Positions 64,000-64,000 of a DNA stretch of 64,000 bases are shown piece by piece; the first letter of the stretch is position 1, and every line of letters starts with the position of its first letter. The notes under the pieces are model-generated. The model did not search any database. It saw only the letters and a list, made by a program, of their open reading frames with translations, and was not told the origin of the DNA. This stretch comes from Streptococcus respiraculi. Lineage in GTDB: Bacteria > Bacillota > Bacilli > Lactobacillales > Streptococcaceae. Where the stretch lies: positions 1,824,001 to 1,888,000 of the forward strand of contig NZ_CP022680.1 of NCBI RefSeq assembly GCF_003595525.1, in the 5' to 3' direction. A program made the translations under genes and the position numbers.

Positions 64000-64000
64000 A

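Overview
The window looks like a chromosomal segment of a Streptococcus, roughly 40% G+C by eye. The conserved streptococcal runs support this: pbp2b-recR-ddl-murF, vicR-vicK-vicX, ccpA divergent from pepQ next to the two glycolipid glycosyltransferases and thrS, acnA-gltA-icd, and DUF1294-leuC-leuD. Many genes lie on the minus strand. No rRNA, tRNA, prophage or intact insertion sequence was recognised. The species cannot be named from the sequence alone.

Layout. 1-3360: a fructose-type PTS operon (regulator, IIA, IIB, partial IIC) with a consensus cre site. 3500-7740: plsC, a methyltransferase/GIY-YIG pair, a GNAT gene broken by one stop codon, an ICMT-like membrane protein and an SdpR/SdpI-like pair with a palindromic operator. 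8000-16200: cshA, corA, an anchored unknown protein, prfC and murF. 16300-18470: an HrtAB-like ABC exporter and a degenerate CRISPR-like repeat tract, both between murF and ddl. 18470-27500: ddl, recR, pbp2b, an ABC-F gene with an attenuator leader, and vicRKX. 27600-30420: accessory island of IS5-like transposase remnants flanking a TetR/HXXEE pair, then four 111-nt tandem repeats. 30500-40600: adhA, small families of unknown role, thrS with a T-box leader lying 1.2 kb upstream, glycolipid synthases and ccpA. 40900-47900: pepQ and a patchwork of oxidoreductase-type genes with two Rrf2 regulators, each with palindromic operators, plus MITE-like elements. 48000-53000: acnA-gltA-icd, a partial TCA branch to 2-oxoglutarate. 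53100-64000: MerR/TipAS regulator, tgt, DUF975, M42 peptidase, birA, mgtC-like, dnaX, msrC, leuD, leuC and DUF1294.

How it fits together. CcpA is encoded here, and candidate cre sites lie at the PTS promoter and at ccpA itself. The acnA-gltA-icd operon supplies 2-oxoglutarate for glutamate, and leuCD belong to leucine synthesis; both are anabolic. Several accessory genes carry their own local switch: ArsR on SdpI-like, Rrf2 on a medium-chain reductase, Rrf2 on a VOC/NAD-binding pair, MerR/TipAS on itself, and TetR beside HXXEE.

Most notable: (1) CRISPR-like repeats exactly 66 nt apart with no cas genes; (2) a uORF plus terminator attenuator before an ABC-F ATPase; (3) a T-box separated from thrS by two unrelated genes; (4) a MITE family sharing ends with the transposase remnants; (5) two promoters placed so that transcription should start at or next to the start codon. 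All calls were made by reading the sequence. No database search or folding program was run.
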